Assembly: GCA_945957575.1 (NCBI GenBank)
Contig: CAMFLW010000025.1
Coordinates: forward strand, 1-33,259
DNA from: an uncultured Aeromonas sp.
GTDB taxonomy: Bacteria > Pseudomonadota > Gammaproteobacteria > Enterobacterales > Aeromonadaceae
Direction: 5' to 3'
Length of the DNA: 33,259 nucleotides
Numbering within the stretch: position 1 is the first letter of the stretch; every line of letters starts with the position of its first letter. Shown here one piece after another: positions 26,260 to 33,259 of the stretch. Made by a program: the position numbers and the translations under genes. The notes under the pieces were generated by a model, which saw nothing but the letters and a program-made list of their open reading frames with translations, was not told the origin of the DNA and did no database searches.

Positions 26260-27354
26260 TCACGCCTTTGGCTCGAGCTTGGAGACCCAGTACTTGTTGT
26301 AGACATGCACGGTGATCTCTTCACGATCGTGATAGAGCTGCTTGGCCTGGATCACGAACGCGTTGTCGATCTCCTTGAGCATCTCACGCAATACCTCGAT
26401 ATTGTGCACCGATTCGGCATAACGCTTCTTCATCGGCAGCTTGAGATTGAACATCGCCTCCTGGCAGTCACCCTCACGGAACCAGTCCGCAATCATGTGA
26501 ACGACCCGCGCCGGTTTATCGACCATGTCGCACACCAGCCAGTAGGTGTTCTTCTTGCTCGGGCGCCAGACAAAACCGTCATCGCGCACATGTTTGACCT
26601 GACCGGTATCCATCAGAGATTGCGCCATCATGCCGTTGTCGACCGCCGTCACCATCATGCCACGACGCACCAGCTGATAGGTCCAGCCACCCGGGCAGGC
26701 ACCCAGATCCACCGCCTTCAGGCCGGAGCAGAGACGCGTATCCCACTCTTCTCGCGGCACGAACACGTAAAACGCCTCTTCCAGCTTGAGGCTGGAGCGG
26801 CTCGGCGCATCGGCCGGGAAGCGCAGACGCGGGATCCCCATATGGAATCCGGAGTTGTTGAAGGAGTAGGAGTAACCCAGCAGCACGTGATCATTGGCCA
26901 TGAAGAAGGCGTGGAACACCGGGCGGTTCGGCGTCTCCTTCTTGGTCAGGATCTCGTTGTTGCGCAGCACCTGACGCAGCGGCACGGTGAACTTGCGGCA
27001 GAAGGCCGACAGCTCTTTCGCTTCGTTGGTGTCAGCAGTCTCTACCCGCAGATCGCCACAAATGGTGTAGTCACTCACAGCTTCGATGATGGGGGTGATC
27101 CTGTCCGCGACATCCAGCGCTTTCAGCTCATGAGTGACCACCAACATCTGGCGGATGAAGATGAGCTCCCGGAACGGCAACTTGCGCGCCAGCAGGTCCG
27201 CCTGCTCCTCGTCATACAGTTCGAAGATCACATAACCGCTGTCGTCCTTGACCCGAGCGAAACCGTAGCACTGCATGTTACCGGCACGCTCGGTGATCTC
27301 TGCAGCCGCCTCTTTCTCAAAACCGGGGCGGCAATAAAGCAGCAGATTATTCAT
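26260..27354 (-). CDS. rlmM: 23S rRNA (cytidine(2498)-2'-O)-methyltransferase
   Basis: SAM-dependent methyltransferase for the ribose of C2498 in 23S rRNA. The 364-residue product matches E. coli Rlm[21 protein letters not shown], an N-terminal THUMP-like region, [37 protein letters not shown], the SAM loop [15 protein letters not shown], and [11 protein letters not shown] with the catalytic Lys region. The start at 27354 has GGAGG six bases upstream; the four-codon-longer version would begin inside that ribosome-binding site. It overlaps the ygdD stop by eight bases (ATGAATAA), so translation is coupled. Confidence 0.97.
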   Translation of the reverse strand: MNNLLLYCRPGFEKEAAAEITERAGNMQCYGFARVKDDSGYVIFELYDEEQADLLARKLPFRELIFIRQMLVVTHELKALDVADRITPIIEAVSDYTICGDLRVETADTNEAKELSAFCRKFTVPLRQVLRNNEILTKKETPNRPVFHAFFMANDHVLLGYSYSFNNSGFHMGIPRLRFPADAPSRSSLKLEEAFYVFVPREEWDTRLCSGLKAVDLGACPGGWTYQLVRRGMMVTAVDNGMMAQSLMDTGQVKHVRDDGFVWRPSKKNTYWLVCDMVDKPARVVHMIADWFREGDCQEAMFNLKLPMKKRYAESVHNIEVLREMLKEIDNAFVIQAKQLYHDREEITVHVYNKYWVSKLEPKA

Positions 27355-27733
27355 TTTTTCCTCCAAGACGACAGCCAGCCCAGATCAGGGCCGCCCATCC
27401 CAACATAAAACAGAGGCCACCAGCCGGGGTAATCAACCCCAGCCCCTTGCTGCCAAGCAGCACCATGGCGTAAATACTGCCGGAGAATCCGATGATCCCC
27501 AGCACAAAAGCGGTGCCAGCCAGCTGGATCACCCTGCTGCGCACCCCACACCAGCCCAGAACCAGCAGGGCCAATGCGTGAAAAAACTGATATTGCACGG
27601 CGGTATTGAATGCCGCCAGACGCTCGGGCGTAATGCCGGTCGCCGCCAATCCATGGGCGCCATAAGCCCCCAGCATGGTGGCCGTCAACCCGAAGAGACC
27701 GGCCAGTATCAGCCAATGTCGATGGATCTGCAT
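27347..27733 (-). CDS. ygdD: YgdD family inner-membrane protein (DUF423)
   Basis: 128-residue membrane protein with four hydrophobic helices and the DUF423 pattern LGAYGAHGL near the N-terminus and [12 protein letters not shown] near the end. Function unknown. A GTG two codons earlier (27739) is possible, but GGGAG is better spaced for the ATG at 27733. The gene overlaps rlmM by eight bases, and gcvA-ygdD-rlmM order is kept from E. coli except for a hydrolase gene inserted after gcvA. Confidence 0.92.
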   Translation of the reverse strand: MQIHRHWLILAGLFGLTATMLGAYGAHGLAATGITPERLAAFNTAVQYQFFHALALLVLGWCGVRSRVIQLAGTAFVLGIIGFSGSIYAMVLLGSKGLGLITPAGGLCFMLGWAALIWAGCRLGGKNE

Positions 27734-27784
27734 CCTCACTCTCCCTCTCTCATCACCGCTGGCAATAAAGCCAACCCTCTCGTG

Positions 27785-28414
27785 CTATCCATGCCGGGCC
27801 ACAAAATGGCTGATGGCCGCCGCTGCATGCTGCATATTCTCCTGCTCACTCACACCACTGGCTTTACGCGGTTTGAAACCATGATCACCATCGGTCAACC
27901 AATGGACCGATACGGCGGGTGAGAAGGGGAAATCGGCCAGTTCGGCGCGACTACCGAAGGTGTCGCGCTCACCCTGCAACAGCAGGGTTGGCACTGCAAT
28001 ATGCTTGAGTACCTCGCCTCGCCAACTGTCGGGCTTGGCCGGAGGGTGGAAAGGATACCCGAGAATCAGCAAACCTGCAGCATTCATCTCACCCTCGCCT
28101 TCACGATACAGTTCTGCCGCCATCCGCCCGCCCATCGACTTACCCGCCAGAAACAGCCGGGGATGGGCAAATTCCCGCACCATCTCGCGCCAGTGGGCAA
28201 GCAAGACGGGTTGTCGGTCCGGCGGGCGACGCTTGCCATCCTGAGCTCGCTTGCTCATATAGGGGAAGTTGAAGCGCACCACTTCGATGTCGGGGCCAGC
28301 CAGCAGGCGTGACAACTCGGCAAGAAAGGGGTGATCCATCCCCGCGCCCGCCCCGTGGGCCAGCAAAATGCGAACGGGGGCATCAATTGCCCCCTCGCGG
28401 ATCACCTCAGGCAT
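27785..28414 (-). CDS. Alpha/beta hydrolase (KANL3/Tex30-like family)
   Basis: 209-residue cytoplasmic alpha/beta hydrolase of unknown substrate. It has the oxyanion motif AHGAGAGMDHPF (19-30), the nucleophile Ser93 in LFLAGKSMGGRMA, an acid Asp151 in GERDTFG and His178 in DGDHGFKP, a complete catalytic triad. The start at 28414 gives an eight-base overlap with the gcvA stop (ATGCCTGA); the longer ORF would run far into gcvA. It is thus translationally coupled to the regulator gene, and 51 bp upstream of ygdD. This gene is absent from the E. coli gcvA-ygdD interval. Confidence 0.88.
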   Translation of the reverse strand: MPEVIREGAIDAPVRILLAHGAGAGMDHPFLAELSRLLAGPDIEVVRFNFPYMSKRAQDGKRRPPDRQPVLLAHWREMVREFAHPRLFLAGKSMGGRMAAELYREGEGEMNAAGLLILGYPFHPPAKPDSWRGEVLKHIAVPTLLLQGERDTFGSRAELADFPFSPAVSVHWLTDGDHGFKPRKASGVSEQENMQHAAAAISHFVARHG

Positions 28415-29327
28415 CGGCGAGCCTTGCCCTGCGACGCGCCTCTTCCTGCTCCACCAGTTCCAGCATCCAGTCACGGAAGGCTACGATCTTGCCCTGATCC
28501 GACTGTTGCTCCTGGCAAACCAGATAGAAGGCATTTTTGCTCACCAGTACCTGCTCGAACGGGCAAATAAGGCGGCCGGCCTCAATCTCGGGTTGCGCCA
28601 GCACGCTGTGGCCAAGCGCGACCCCCTGACCGTGGATCGCCGCCTGGATCACCATGGTGGAGTGGCTGAAGATGGGCCCCTGATTAACGTTGGGGGCATC
28701 GATATCGAGCTGGCGAAACCAGGCCTTCCAGTCACGGCGGGAGGTATCGTGCAGCAGGGTATGAAGGGTCAAATCCTGCGGCGTACGCAGTGGCTTGGGC
28801 CCGGTCAGCAGCAAGGGGGAGCAAACGGGGATCAGGTACTCGGTGTGCAGCTTGTCGGAGCGCAGACCCGGCCAGTTACCGCGGCCGTAGTAGATGGCCA
28901 CATCCACATCATCGGTCAGCGACCCTTCGTCGAGATCGACCGCCTTGATCCGTACATCGATATCGGGGTGGCGTTCACTGAACTTGACCAGCCGCGGCAC
29001 CAACCACTGGATGGCAAAACTCGGCTGCAGGCTCACCGTCAGCGCCCCTTTGGCACTGCGCGCCAGCAGCTTGTCGGTCGCTTCCGAGATGGAGGCAAAG
29101 ATATCCTTGATATCCAGGAAATAGCCCTGCCCCTCTTCCGTCAACAGCAGGGAGCGGTTTTTGCGGCGGAACAGCTTGATGCCAAGATACTCCTCCAGCG
29201 CCTTGATCTGATGACTGATGGCAGCCTGGGTAACGAACAGCTCTTCCGCAGCCCGGGTAAAGCTTAAGTGACGAGCCGCAGCTTCGAACGCCTTGAGGGC
29301 ATTGAGCGGGGGTAAACGACGAGACAT
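28407..29327 (-). CDS. gcvA: LysR-type regulator GcvA
   Basis: DNA-binding regulator of the glycine cleavage system; with GcvR it represses or activates gcv genes and activates the sRNA gene gcvB. The 306-residue product is near-identical in length to E. coli GcvA, with MSRRLPPLNALKAFEAAARH, the winged helix-turn-helix LSFTRAAEELFVTQAAISHQIKA (about 21-43) and a LysR effector domain containing LDEGSLTDDVDVAIYYGRG. The assignment is strengthened by the divergent gcvB sRNA and by downstream ygdD-rlmM. A -10 on the minus strand at 29364-29369 gives a leader of about 30 nt. Confidence 0.95.
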   Translation of the reverse strand: MSRRLPPLNALKAFEAAARHLSFTRAAEELFVTQAAISHQIKALEEYLGIKLFRRKNRSLLLTEEGQGYFLDIKDIFASISEATDKLLARSAKGALTVSLQPSFAIQWLVPRLVKFSERHPDIDVRIKAVDLDEGSLTDDVDVAIYYGRGNWPGLRSDKLHTEYLIPVCSPLLLTGPKPLRTPQDLTLHTLLHDTSRRDWKAWFRQLDIDAPNVNQGPIFSHSTMVIQAAIHGQGVALGHSVLAQPEIEAGRLICPFEQVLVSKNAFYLVCQEQQSDQGKIVAFRDWMLELVEQEEARRRARLADA

Positions 29328-29363
29328 GACACCAGCCGGCGATGAGTTTTTCTAATGGGGCGC

Positions 29364-29371
29364 ATTATAAT
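29364..29371. promoter_or_regulatory. Overlapping divergent -10 elements (gcvA side)
   Basis: The octamer ATTATAAT reads TATAAT on both strands. On the minus strand it serves gcvA (weak -35 TGGTCG at 17 bp). On the plus strand it could start a slightly longer gcvB transcript near 29378. Confidence 0.5.
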
Positions 29372-29378
29372 TTGTCGG

Positions 29379-29407
29379 TTGCGGGTCGACCAGTGAATAA
29401 ACATAAT
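29379..29407 (+). promoter_or_regulatory. gcvB promoter candidate
   Basis: TTGCGG (29379-29384), 17 bp, CATAAT (29402-29407), giving a start near 29413, which places the GU-rich R1 segment about 75 nt into the RNA, similar to E. coli GcvB. Confidence 0.55.
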
Positions 29408-29412
29408 TCGCC

Positions 29413-29603
29413 CAGCAATCAGTCGCCATATGGCTCACATTTTCTACTACATGTTGGTTTGCATGGTTTTTTCGTGGGTCGTTCAACTGTGATTGTGGTG
29501 TTGTGTTTCTTCCTCTGCGGGAAGAGGGGCCCAAATCTTCTCGATTTGACCCAGTCTGTCATCTGAATGTGTTTGGCGCCTCCAGCTGGACGGCGCCTTT
29601 TTT
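29413..29603 (+). ncRNA. gcvB: GcvB small regulatory RNA
   Basis: Hfq-dependent sRNA that represses many amino-acid and peptide transporter mRNAs. Seen here: a GU-rich single-stranded segment TGTGATTGTGGTGTTGTGTTT (29488-29508) matching the R1 targeting region; ACCCAGTCTGTC (29529-29560 area) matching the conserved R2 ACCCTGTCTGTC; hairpins CCTCT...AGAGG and AAATC...GATTT between them; and a final GGCGCC...GGCGCC stem with six Ts. It is divergent from gcvA, the known gcvB position. About 190 nt, close to the E. coli length. The 5' end is uncertain by about 35 nt because two -10 elements are possible. Confidence 0.88.
29575..29603 (+). terminator. Terminator of gcvB
   Basis: GGCGCC / GGCGCC stem with an 11-base interior (itself containing the palindrome TCCAGCTGGA) and TTTTTT. 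Only six bases separate its end from the chemoreceptor stop codon on the other strand. Confidence 0.88.
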
Positions 29604-29609
29604 CATCTC

Positions 29610-31751
29610 TTATACCTTGAACTGCCCCACCAGTTGCTGCTGTTTGTCAGCCAGCGCAGCGAGCTCGCGGCCATTTTCGGCGGAGGTCGCCGCCTCGGCG
29701 CGGATGGTGTGGCTCACATCGCGAATGTTGCTGACGTTTCGGTTGATCTCGTCAGCCACCCGACTCTGCTCCTGGGCCGCCCGGGCAATCTGCTCGTTCA
29801 TCTGATGAATGGTGGAGACCGACTGGATGATCTGCTCCAGCACCTGCACCGAGAGATCCACCTTGGTGAGCGTCTCGTCAGCCTGGTCATGGCCATCGCG
29901 GATCGCCTTGACTACGGCGCCGGTACCGGATTGCAGTTGGCTGATCAGGTTCTGGATCTCGACAATCGCATTCTGGGTACGGCCTGCCAGATTGCGCACC
30001 TCATCAGCCACCACGGCAAAGCCACGGCCCTGTTCACCGGCTCGCGCCGCTTCGATGGCCGCATTGAGTGCCAACAGGTTGGTCTGCTCGGCAATCCCCT
30101 GGATCACGATGAGGATATCATTGATGTTGCCGCTGTTGGCCGAGAGATGCTCGGCTACCGGCTGGGCATCGTTGATGATGGTCATCAACTTGCGCATCGC
30201 CTCCTGAGTGCCAGCCACCACATATTTTCCCTCTTGCGCCGCAGCGTCAGTAGTGTTGGCGGCCGCCACCGCCGACCCGGCATTGCCACAGACCTGCAAC
30301 GCCGTGGCGCTGAGCTCTTCAAATGCGGTCGCCACCAGGTCGATCTCCTGATACTGGGTATGCATGCCGCTGCTGGTGCGCTCGGCCACCTGCGCAGCTC
30401 GTTCGGCACTGCTGCGGGTGCCTGAGACAGTATCAATCACCTGACTGATGGTAGATTGCAGCTTGTTGAGGAAGCTGTTAAACCACTTGGCCAGCTCGCC
30501 AATCTCGTCTTGCCGCAGGATCTCGATGCGCTGGGTCAAGTCCCCCTCGCCGCTGGCAATATCCTTGAGGCGGGCAACCACGGCACGGATGGGGGCAACG
30601 ATTTGACGGGCCATCAGCCAGATAAAGCTCAAAGCCAACAAGGAGATAAGCGCGCCAATCCCAAGCTGGGTGGCAACGCTGCGGCTCGATTCACTGGCGA
30701 GATCCTCTTGCAGTTGCTGCGCCGATGCTAGCACCACGACTCGGGGCAACTCGATATAGATGCCCCACTTGCGATCGGTGCCACGCATGGATACCGGGAC
30801 AAAGGTCTGCAACAGGGAACCGTCGCTGCTCCAGCGCGTCAGCTCCTGACCCTGACTGAGCCAGCCTTTCAGCTCGCCGGCCAGCCCCTGATACTTCTGA
30901 TCCAGCCCGCGTCCCATGGTCACATCGAACTCATCGGCTCCCGCCACGCGCCCCTCATGACTGACCAGCAAGATTCTGCCTTTGCCGTCATAGAGCTCCT
31001 TGTCCATGGTACTGACCAGACTCTGCAAGGTGGCGAGGGAGATATCGACCCCGACCATCCCCAGCAAGGTCTCCTGTTCCAGCAGCGGGACCGTCACCGA
31101 GGTCATCAATATCTGTTTATCGCCCACATCGTCCAGATAGGGCTCCAGCAGGCAGAGGGCTCGGGTGCGAATACTGCAGCGATACCACTCGTTTTCCACA
31201 CCACCGGCAACGGTCGAGCTCTCGTCAGCCAGCACATCTTCGTTCTGCACCTCGGGCACCAGCTTGCCGTTGTCGTACGCCCAATAACTGGAGAAGCGCC
31301 CCTTGTCGTTGGAACCCAACGCCGTTGAGCCCTGATAGTTGCTGTCTTCCCCATCCAGCTGGTCAGGCTCGAACACCGCATAGACACCGAGCAGGTTGGT
31401 GGATGAGGCTGCCGCATCGTGCAGTTGCTGATTGATCGCCCCGCGCAGCGCCTCCGAATGAACGAAGTTATCGGCTGCATTCTTGCGCTGGAACAACACG
31501 CTTTCGGCCAGCAAGCTAGCACGGAAATAGGCCTCATCGAGATAGCTGGTCACCTTGGCCGCCTGCTCCGAGCCCATCGCCTTCATCCAGTTTTCGGCCG
31601 ACTGCTGCGCCTCCTGCATCGTGGAGTGCCGCACCTGCTGTTGCATCTTGTTCGCGTTGTAAATCGAAGAAGCAACCAGAGCAGCGGCTGTCACCAACAG
31701 GCAGCAACCGGCGATCAGGGTAATCCGACCCTGGACAGAAAGAGCATTCAT
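29610..31751 (-). CDS. Methyl-accepting chemotaxis protein with dCache sensor
   Basis: Transmembrane chemoreceptor of 713 residues: transmembrane helix 1 (about 9-30), a periplasmic double-Cache ligand domain (about 40-350, with [35 protein letters not shown] and [13 protein letters not shown]), transmembrane helix 2 (361-381), HAMP (382-434, [21 protein letters not shown]) and a cytoplasmic signalling coiled coil whose hairpin tip is [20 protein letters not shown]. The Cache domain has a Cys192/Cys200 pair that may form a disulfide. dCache receptors often bind amino acids; the ligand here is not predictable by eye. AGGA lies 8 bases before the ATG, and a FliA promoter lies upstream. Confidence 0.95.
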   Translation of the reverse strand: MNALSVQGRITLIAGCCLLVTAAALVASSIYNANKMQQQVRHSTMQEAQQSAENWMKAMGSEQAAKVTSYLDEAYFRASLLAESVLFQRKNAADNFVHSEALRGAINQQLHDAAASSTNLLGVYAVFEPDQLDGEDSNYQGSTALGSNDKGRFSSYWAYDNGKLVPEVQNEDVLADESSTVAGGVENEWYRCSIRTRALCLLEPYLDDVGDKQILMTSVTVPLLEQETLLGMVGVDISLATLQSLVSTMDKELYDGKGRILLVSHEGRVAGADEFDVTMGRGLDQKYQGLAGELKGWLSQGQELTRWSSDGSLLQTFVPVSMRGTDRKWGIYIELPRVVVLASAQQLQEDLASESSRSVATQLGIGALISLLALSFIWLMARQIVAPIRAVVARLKDIASGEGDLTQRIEILRQDEIGELAKWFNSFLNKLQSTISQVIDTVSGTRSSAERAAQVAERTSSGMHTQYQEIDLVATAFEELSATALQVCGNAGSAVAAANTTDAAAQEGKYVVAGTQEAMRKLMTIINDAQPVAEHLSANSGNINDILIVIQGIAEQTNLLALNAAIEAARAGEQGRGFAVVADEVRNLAGRTQNAIVEIQNLISQLQSGTGAVVKAIRDGHDQADETLTKVDLSVQVLEQIIQSVSTIHQMNEQIARAAQEQSRVADEINRNVSNIRDVSHTIRAEAATSAENGRELAALADKQQQLVGQFKV

Positions 31752-31789
31752 GCCAATATTCCTACGTCATACAGAGAGAGATGGATAGA

Positions 31790-31816
31790 TTATCGACTTT
31801 ATAAACAAAAACTTAA
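31790..31816 (-). promoter_or_regulatory. Sigma-28 (FliA) promoter of the chemoreceptor
   Basis: Minus strand: TTAAGTTT, exactly 11 bp, GTCGATAA. Consensus is TAAAGTTT-N11-GCCGATAA, so 14 of 16 positions agree. Predicted start near 31783 gives a 32-base leader. This places the receptor in the late flagellar/chemotaxis regulon. Confidence 0.8.
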
Positions 31817-31821
31817 CCCTA

Positions 31822-32877
31822 TCACAGCAAATCCAGCGAGAGTTGATTAACTTCCCCCTCTTTTGGCAAACCCACCACCAATCCCAACAGGCGAACCGAA
31901 CGTCCTTGTGCCCGTTGCAGCCCCTCTTTGAGCAGGGGAACAAACAAGGCGGGCAGATACCCACCCTGACTGCGATAGACGGTGGTCTGGTGGAAATCGG
32001 CAAACTTGAGCTTGATCCCCTGACCCATTACCTGATCGGCGGGGCACGCCAGCTGAAATCGCCGCTCCAGCTCTGGCAGCAGTTGCTGTAATACCGCCAG
32101 GCAGGCCTCTTCGTCACAGAGATCGCTTGCCAACGTGGTCTCCACCCCGATGGTTTTACGGATCCGGTGCGCCTGCACCGGTTGCTCGTCCAATCCCCAG
32201 ATGCGGGTCGTCAGCATCTCGCCCAGCTTGCCAAAATGACTGCACAGCTCATCCTCCGACAAGGCTCTGGCATCCTCGCAGGTGTAAAGTCCCTGCGCCT
32301 CGAGACGCTCGGCGGTCTTGCGCCCCACGCTAGGCAGTTTGCCAAGGGGCAACTGGCAGACAAACTCAGCCACTTCATCGGGACGAATAACAAACAAACC
32401 ATCGGGCTTGCGCTGCTCCGAGGCGAGCTTGGCAAGAAACTTGTTGGGCGCCACACCGGCCGAAGCGGTCAGTCCCAGCTCGGTGACAATGGCATGACGG
32501 ATCTCCTGGGCCATCAGGGTGGCGCTGCCACCACAACAGCGACTGTGGGTCACATCGAGATAGGCTTCATCCAGCGACAAAGGTTCAACCTGATCGGTAT
32601 AACGGAGGAAAATGGCCCTGAGCTGACGGGAGATATCCTTGTACACCGCCATCCGTCCCGGGATCAGCACCAGCGGCGGGCAGAGTTTCTTCGCCAATGC
32701 ACTCGGCATGGCGGAACGCACCCCGAACCGGCGTGCCACATAGTTGCAGGTCGAGATGACGCCACGCCGCTCGGAGGCCCCACCGATGGCAAGCGGCACC
32801 TCCCGCAGGGATGGATTGTCCCGCATTTCCACCGCGGCAAAAAAGCAGTCCATGTCGATATGGATGATCTTGCGCAT
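31822..32877 (-). CDS. dinB: DNA polymerase IV
   Basis: Y-family translesion polymerase induced in the SOS response. The 351-residue product aligns with E. coli DinB without gaps over the catalytic core: MRKIIHIDMDCFFAAVEMRD with Asp8, GVISTCNYVARRFGVRSAMP, SLDEAYLD with Asp103 and Glu104, and TASAGVAPNKFLAKLAS. The C-terminus QLSLDLL is a good sliding-clamp binding motif. Residue numbering identical to E. coli supports the start at 32877; an ATG eight codons upstream would place the LexA box inside the gene. No strong Shine-Dalgarno sequence precedes 32877. Confidence 0.96.
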   Translation of the reverse strand: MRKIIHIDMDCFFAAVEMRDNPSLREVPLAIGGASERRGVISTCNYVARRFGVRSAMPSALAKKLCPPLVLIPGRMAVYKDISRQLRAIFLRYTDQVEPLSLDEAYLDVTHSRCCGGSATLMAQEIRHAIVTELGLTASAGVAPNKFLAKLASEQRKPDGLFVIRPDEVAEFVCQLPLGKLPSVGRKTAERLEAQGLYTCEDARALSEDELCSHFGKLGEMLTTRIWGLDEQPVQAHRIRKTIGVETTLASDLCDEEACLAVLQQLLPELERRFQLACPADQVMGQGIKLKFADFHQTTVYRSQGGYLPALFVPLLKEGLQRAQGRSVRLLGLVVGLPKEGEVNQLSLDLL

Positions 32878-32881
32878 ACCA

Positions 32882-32897
32882 CTGTATAAATAAACAG
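32882..32897 (-). promoter_or_regulatory. LexA box of dinB
   Basis: CTG-TATAAATAAA-CAG fits the CTG-N10-CAG SOS box with an AT-rich core, five bases before the chosen dinB ATG. A bound LexA would cover the promoter's -10 region or the translation start zone. Confidence 0.8.
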
Positions 32898-33009
32898 ACA
32901 TGGCATCATATTACTGCAAGCCCGGGAGGAGCTCTATCTCAATCCATGGCCGCGATCCTGTTAGACTCCAAAGAGACCTCATCAATCACACTAACAAGGA
33001 GTGTTGGCA

Positions 33010-33174
33010 ATGAAATATCTCTGGTTGGGGCTCTGTCTGTTACCGCTCGCCGGGATCGGCAAAAACAATCCGACTGCCGAGTGCCGTTGGCTCTACGATC
33101 GCATCGCGGCACTGGAACAGGCCATCAAGAAGGCTCTGTCCCAATTCCGTGTTGAAAGGCTAATCTTGAAGTAA
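33010..33174 (+). CDS. Exported micro-protein, probably truncated
   Basis: 54-codon ORF with AAGGAG eight bases before the ATG. The N-terminus (MKYLWLGLCLLPLAGIG) looks like a signal peptide; it continues ECRWLYDRIAALEQAIKKAL, an amphipathic helix, and ends RVERLILK. The upstream TGT-TAGACT (32959-32967) is a possible extended -10. The last eight codons begin exactly at the 13-bp inverted repeat that precedes the transposase-like ORF, so the original 3' end may have been replaced by an insertion sequence. Homologues unknown to me. Confidence 0.6.
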   Translation: MKYLWLGLCLLPLAGIGKNNPTAECRWLYDRIAALEQAIKKALSQFRVERLILK

Positions 33175-33222
33175 GCCATTACCTTGAGGGCTACCATCAT
33201 GGACACCCCAGCCTTTCAACAC
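33149..33222. repeat. 13-bp perfect inverted repeat at a likely IS boundary
   Basis: GTGTTGAAAGGCT (33149-33161) and AGCCTTTCAACAC (33210-33222), separated by 48 bases that contain the transposase-like start codon at 33199. Confidence 0.75.
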
Positions 33223-33259
33223 CTGTTATCCCTCTTTCCCCAGTTAACCCTGCGCCAGC
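33199..33259 (+). CDS. N-terminus of a transposase-like protein (partial)
   Basis: Only 20 codons are in the window: MDTPAFQHLLSLFPQLTLRQ. A start with an aromatic-Gln/Leu-Leu helix followed by L-T-x-x-Q is common in IS1595-type transposases, before their zinc ribbon and DDE domain. This is a weak family hint, not an identification. TTGAGGG lies 7 or more bases before the ATG. The gene continues beyond the window. Confidence 0.4.
   Translation, partial: MDTPAFQHLLSLFPQLTLRQ

Noticed and set aside
26305-27408. Open frame of 367 codons on the plus strand
   Set aside because: Antisense to rlmM, whose motifs are unmistakable; His/Arg/Gln-rich shadow translation.

Overview
This window looks like a chromosomal segment of an Aeromonas-type gammaproteobacterium. 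The DNA is GC-rich. Gene order follows several Escherichia coli neighbourhoods (tsf-rpsB / map-glnD-dapD-yaeH; yqcC-truC-yqcA; syd / queF; ppnN and xni; gcvB / gcvA-ygdD-rlmM), with gaps filled by protein families typical of Aeromonas, Vibrio and Shewanella (DUF3549, DUF3301, DUF2789, DUF2310). Genus assignment is inference from this mix and from protein resemblance; no search was run. Almost all of the window is ordinary core genome. I see no prophage, CRISPR array, tRNA or rRNA. The only mobile-element signal is the start of a transposase-like ORF at the right edge.

Layout. 1-2 kb: rpsB (with the first codon of tsf) faces left, and map faces right, separated by a 371-bp control region with a ribosomal-type extended -10 promoter, the S2 leader and a consensus CRP site. 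2-6.3 kb: glnD (nitrogen signalling), dapD (lysine/peptidoglycan) and yaeH. 6.5-11.3 kb, minus strand: a carbohydrate uptake block, ptsG and then lamB-malM, each with a long AT-rich upstream region. The lamB promoter is a textbook class II CRP promoter with a terminal inverted repeat and two LacI-family-like operators further up. 11.3-12.9 kb: yqcC-truC-yqcA on the minus strand. 13.2-16.2 kb: five small conserved genes of unknown function on the plus strand. 16.25-17.85 kb: divergent syd and queF. 18-22 kb: a TPR/transmembrane/degenerate-GGDEF protein followed by an active-looking diguanylate cyclase. 22.1-26.2 kb: ppnN, xni, an NAD-type isocitrate dehydrogenase and a small exported protein. 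26.3-29.3 kb, minus strand: gcvA, an alpha/beta hydrolase, ygdD and rlmM, joined by short gene overlaps except for a 51-bp gap between the hydrolase and ygdD. The sRNA gene gcvB is divergent from gcvA. 29.6-32.9 kb, minus strand: a dCache chemoreceptor with a sigma-28 promoter, and dinB with a LexA box almost touching its start codon. 32.9-33.26 kb: a 54-codon exported micro-ORF that seems to be cut by an incoming insertion sequence.

The most useful observations are regulatory: the unlisted sRNA GcvB; the CRP site in front of map; the CRP, inverted-repeat and LacI-type architecture of lamB; the Mlc/NagC-like operator over the ptsG promoter; a G8 tract inside the possible promoter of the TPR-GGDEF gene; the FliA promoter of the chemoreceptor; and the LexA box of dinB. 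The best candidate for a little-described system is the paired TPR-degenerate-GGDEF sensor and GGEEF cyclase at 18.0-22.0 kb.
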